Below, one piece after another: positions 61,566 through 64,000 of a DNA stretch of 64,000 nt. The notes below the pieces were generated by a model. It was not told the DNA's origin. It was given only the letters and a program-made list of their open reading frames with translations, and did not search any database. Each line of letters begins with the position of its first letter. Position 1 is the stretch's first letter. Made by a program: the position numbers and the translations under genes. The DNA comes from Sepioteuthis lessoniana (lineage: Eukaryota > Mollusca > Cephalopoda > Myopsida > Loliginidae), in contig OY757912.1 of NCBI GenBank assembly GCA_963585895.1, forward strand, positions 80,914,154 through 80,978,153, in the 5' to 3' direction.

Positions 61566-61914
61566 TGGAGAATCTGAAAATATAACAAAGTAAAACTAAA
61601 TGTGCATTTGAAAATGTAATACTAATATTTAGTAACCCAAAAGATGTATAACACAATAGTTGAGGGACACCAACCTCCTGCGCCACCTGCGAGACAACTT
61701 CTTCCAATGACTGCCAGAGTGTGGATTGAGACCTGCTGCCTTAACTGTCAAAATCCATCTTGATATATAACTATATATATATAATGTAATGCTATCACTT
61801 ACATCTAGTGCATAATAACTAAAAAATAAGCCATAAGTCTCACAATATTAGAATTAACCCTGAATTCATATACGCCTTTATGTACCGTACATGCACAAAA
61901 TGCACACTATGCAT

Positions 61915-62031
61915 ATCTAAAAAAAAATAGAGGTGATGAGTAAAAACAGATTTCAAATTTGAATTCAGCACCCTCAAATTAGGTAAAAACGGGTATTTTT
62001 TTGCTTGTCTCAATTTCTTTGTAAACCAGTG
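61915..62031 (-). repeat. Right terminal inverted repeat
   Basis: Partner of 59860-59990. The inner boundary is uncertain because similarity fades gradually. Confidence 0.7.
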
Positions 62032-62189
62032 ATATTGATCAAATAGCATGAATGCTTTGATATTTGTGAAAAGTGAATGGAGAATTTGATTTTAAAATCA
62101 TTTTTGAAAATTTTCAGATAAGATCAGAAAACTATCTTTTTACAATGTATTATACCTATTTTTAATCGTCAGAACTAAATTTGCATATA

Positions 62190-62380
62190 ACTATTGGGTA
62201 TGCTTAGTGGTGGGTAAGATAGTTAAATCCCCACTCTCCAAGGACAAATGTTAGCATTGATATATCTGTAATAAATTAACACTGAATAAATGGAAGGAAA
62301 AATAAGATGAACTCATTTACATATTTAACATTTGAACATTTAAGGTTTAAGATTTAATATATACAATATACATACCAGTG
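62190..62380 (+). repeat. Dispersed repeat E, copy 2
   Basis: Same orientation and word order as 25865-26045 (GCTTAGTGGTG, CACTCTCCAAGGA, AATGTTAGCATTGATATATC). Confidence 0.55.
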
Positions 62381-63597
62381 ATATTAAAAGAAAGCAAACA
62401 CAAATATATCCAAACAGCTAAAATTATACATATATTATTCCATGAACAAGCAGTGTGTAGAAGAGGTTAAAAATAGCAAAAGTCTTACCTGGTAAGGGTA
62501 GATAAAAGCTAGACATGAGGCTTTATGATTTCTTGGCAGGGTCAGAGACAATGTCTCTCCTGATCAAAGTACAAATGCAAAAAGAAGTCAAGAATAAGTT
62601 TATAGGATTGTCATATGACCGACCCACTACAAGGCCCTCAACAAACATACAAAATATTTAAGTTGATTATTGTATCCCTACATAACTGATTAAAGATCAA
62701 ATTTCTCCTCCATTAACTAAGTGGATTATATTCTTTAACCAATATTTAAAATTTACCATCTATATTTGTGTGAATCTTATAAATTATCTTCACCATTTAT
62801 ATATCTTTAATCTTGTCACCAGTTTTTTAATGTTTTTGATACATATGACTAAATAACATCTCTACCCAAATTTCCTGCTGAATTGATATTTATTTATTAT
62901 CTTTTTTATTATGAATTTCAAAGTTTCCCACATCAATTTAATTTGAGGATGCTCAAATTACCAAGGATTTTATCATAAACAATCTCTTGCCATTATATTT
63001 TTTGTTGACATTCAAGATTTATAAAGTAGCCAAAAATGTACTTAAAGTATATGAATATTTATTCATGAAACTATTGTAGCCACCCTTGCTACTCAACCAA
63101 AAATCTCCGGATTAAAGAAAATGCTGAGTCACTCGTGATGTCAGACAACAAAATATCATGCTTATGTTTACAAAGCAAACTTCTGTTACTAACGCACAAA
63201 TTATTCATCGAAAGGAATTAATTCTGCCAGCCTTTTGGGAAGAAGTTTGTAACCACAGGATAAAATGGACTATATTTAAAAGTTCCTCTTCAAAGTACAA
63301 TGAAGTATTTCAGTGTTACTTATATTCAATAAAAGAACTTCCCAAGCACAGAAGCCCTTTCACTCAGCCCAGCAAAGAAGCAGTGTTTACCCATATGTAA
63401 ATCCAGCAGTCAACAAACCAAAGACTCATTCAGGCTGAGACAGCTAGTGGGCAAGGAAGGTATCCATACCTCCTCTTGTCATAGCACTACAATCAAGGCC
63501 TTAGCAGCAGCAGCTGTTAAAGAAACATAGCTCCAGGCCAACCCAACAGCTGATGTCAATTCCAGTCATCAGACAACCAGTCAATCACCGCTGCTCT
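62381..63597. other. AK9 intron 4 continued; no exon found
   Basis: AT-rich to about 63070, then more balanced. 63158-63400 is an 80-codon + frame without recognisable similarity. From about 63410 the sequence becomes C/A-rich, like an element or satellite. Confidence 0.35.
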
Positions 63598-63684
63598 CTC
63601 ATTTGAACAGCTCTTCTAAGAGCTAACTTTAGAAAGTCTTTTCATTCAAACAGCTCTTCTAAGAGCTAACTTCAGAAAGTCTTC
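63598..63684 (+). repeat. 43-bp tandem duplication containing a small inverted repeat
   Basis: AACAGCTCTTCTAAGAGCTA recurs at 63606 and 63649. Each unit holds AGCTCTT-CT-AAGAGCT, a 7-bp stem with a 2-base loop. Confidence 0.9.
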
Positions 63685-63772
63685 TGAGATCAACTTTGGT
63701 CTCCTCACCACACCTTTTTGGTAGAAACCACAAGATGACGATGCAGCAGCCAGCCACACGTCCAATCAAACT

Positions 63773-64000
63773 AACAGTGCCTGCTTCAGCATCATCAAGC
63801 AGCAAGCACCTGCATCAACTACTGCACTAGTTCCAGTTTCACCCAGCAGCCATTCCTGTGCAAACAAGCAATGGCACCAACTGCAGACCAATTCCAGCTT
63901 AACTCAACAGCAGTTCATGCACCTTCAAGCAACTAGCACCTGCAGACCTACTCCAGCTTAACCCAGCAGTTGTTCCTGCACAACCAAACAACAGTACCAA
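63773..64000 (+). repeat. About 60-bp minisatellite running off the window
   Basis: CCAGTTTCACCCAGCAG, CCAGCTTAACTCAACAG and CCAGCTTAACCCAGCAG start at about 63833, 63894 and 63953, each followed by GCA-CC-GCAGACC-type words. A more diverged unit may precede them from about 63773. Confidence 0.8.

Larger units (their letters stand above)
59860..62031 (-). mobile_element. TIR-flanked element carrying an unclassified protein gene
   Basis: The left end CACTGGTTTATAAAAATAAA and the right end (read on -) CACTGGTTTACAAAGAAATT begin imperfect inverted repeats. These go on to share GTGCTGAATTCAAATTT and CTCATCACCTCTA/CTATCACCTCTA over more than 100 bases. ATA lies immediately outside both ends (59857-59859 and 62032-62034), a possible 3-bp target duplication. 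One intronless gene lies inside on -. Together these argue for a DNA transposon of about 2.17 kb. CACTG ends with a 3-bp duplication recall CACTA/CMC-type elements, but the protein does not look like their transposase to me, so I leave the superfamily open. Confidence 0.7.

Noticed and set aside
63158-63400. AK9 exon 5
   Set aside because: The translation does not resemble the expected continuation after IINLR and lacks matching splice sites.

Overview
The window looks like nuclear DNA from an animal, most likely a mollusc and probably a coleoid cephalopod. This is an inference from AT-rich, intron-rich sequence crowded with gypsy and copia elements, mariners, tRNA-derived SINEs, and LINEs ending in GAT-type microsatellites. 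No bacterial operon, CRISPR array, rRNA or free-standing tRNA gene is visible. Almost all recognisable protein sequence belongs to mobile elements. The one recognisable host gene is the 5' part of adenylate kinase 9 (AK9) on the + strand: four coding exons at 45205-45336, 54297-54417, 58370-58519 and 59487-59599, with compatible phases and good splice sites. The gene continues beyond the window.

Layout. 1-4.4 kb: a gypsy retrotransposon on the - strand, cut by the window edge, with gag, pol and one LTR. 4.7-12.8 kb: SINE and LINE fragments, a hairpin-tipped dispersed repeat and a 65-bp minisatellite. 12.8-16 kb: an old gypsy relic with an insertion. 16-27 kb: composite repeats with tandem cores, several mariner or other transposase relics, and a LINE reverse transcriptase fragment. 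27-34 kb: a long hairpin, microsatellites and mostly featureless AT-rich DNA. 34.6-35.5 kb: an internally deleted mariner with good TIRs. 37.65-38.05 kb: a small CpG-containing island with a near-palindromic RFX-type X-box next to a possible first exon. 39.2 kb: a MITE. 39.9-44.5 kb: a full-length decayed copia element with 5-bp target duplication. 45.2-59.6 kb: AK9 exons 1-4. Their introns hold a compact gypsy-type element with LTRs of only about 104 bp (47.1-50.9 kb), a jockey/CR1-type LINE end, a second deleted mariner, SINEs and an LTR with primer-binding site about 90 bp before exon 3. 59.86-62.03 kb: a 2.17-kb element in AK9 intron 4.

The 59.86-62.03 kb element is the best candidate for something not well described. 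An intronless gene of about 474 codons lies on the - strand between imperfect inverted terminal repeats of more than 100 bp. The termini begin CACTGG and are flanked by a possible 3-bp duplication, ATA. The protein has Cys pairs near its N terminus and conserved-looking His/Asp/Glu motifs. It matches no transposase superfamily that I can name, yet the terminal repeats argue that it is a DNA transposon. The copy is nearly intact, with two in-frame TGA codons and a 1-base frameshift.

Two patterns recur. Many stop codons in element genes are TGA where arginine would be expected, which fits CGA-to-TGA decay of methylated CpG. Several near-perfect palindromes with very short loops (7967-8061, 41350-41417, 57138-57197) look like snap-back templated duplications.
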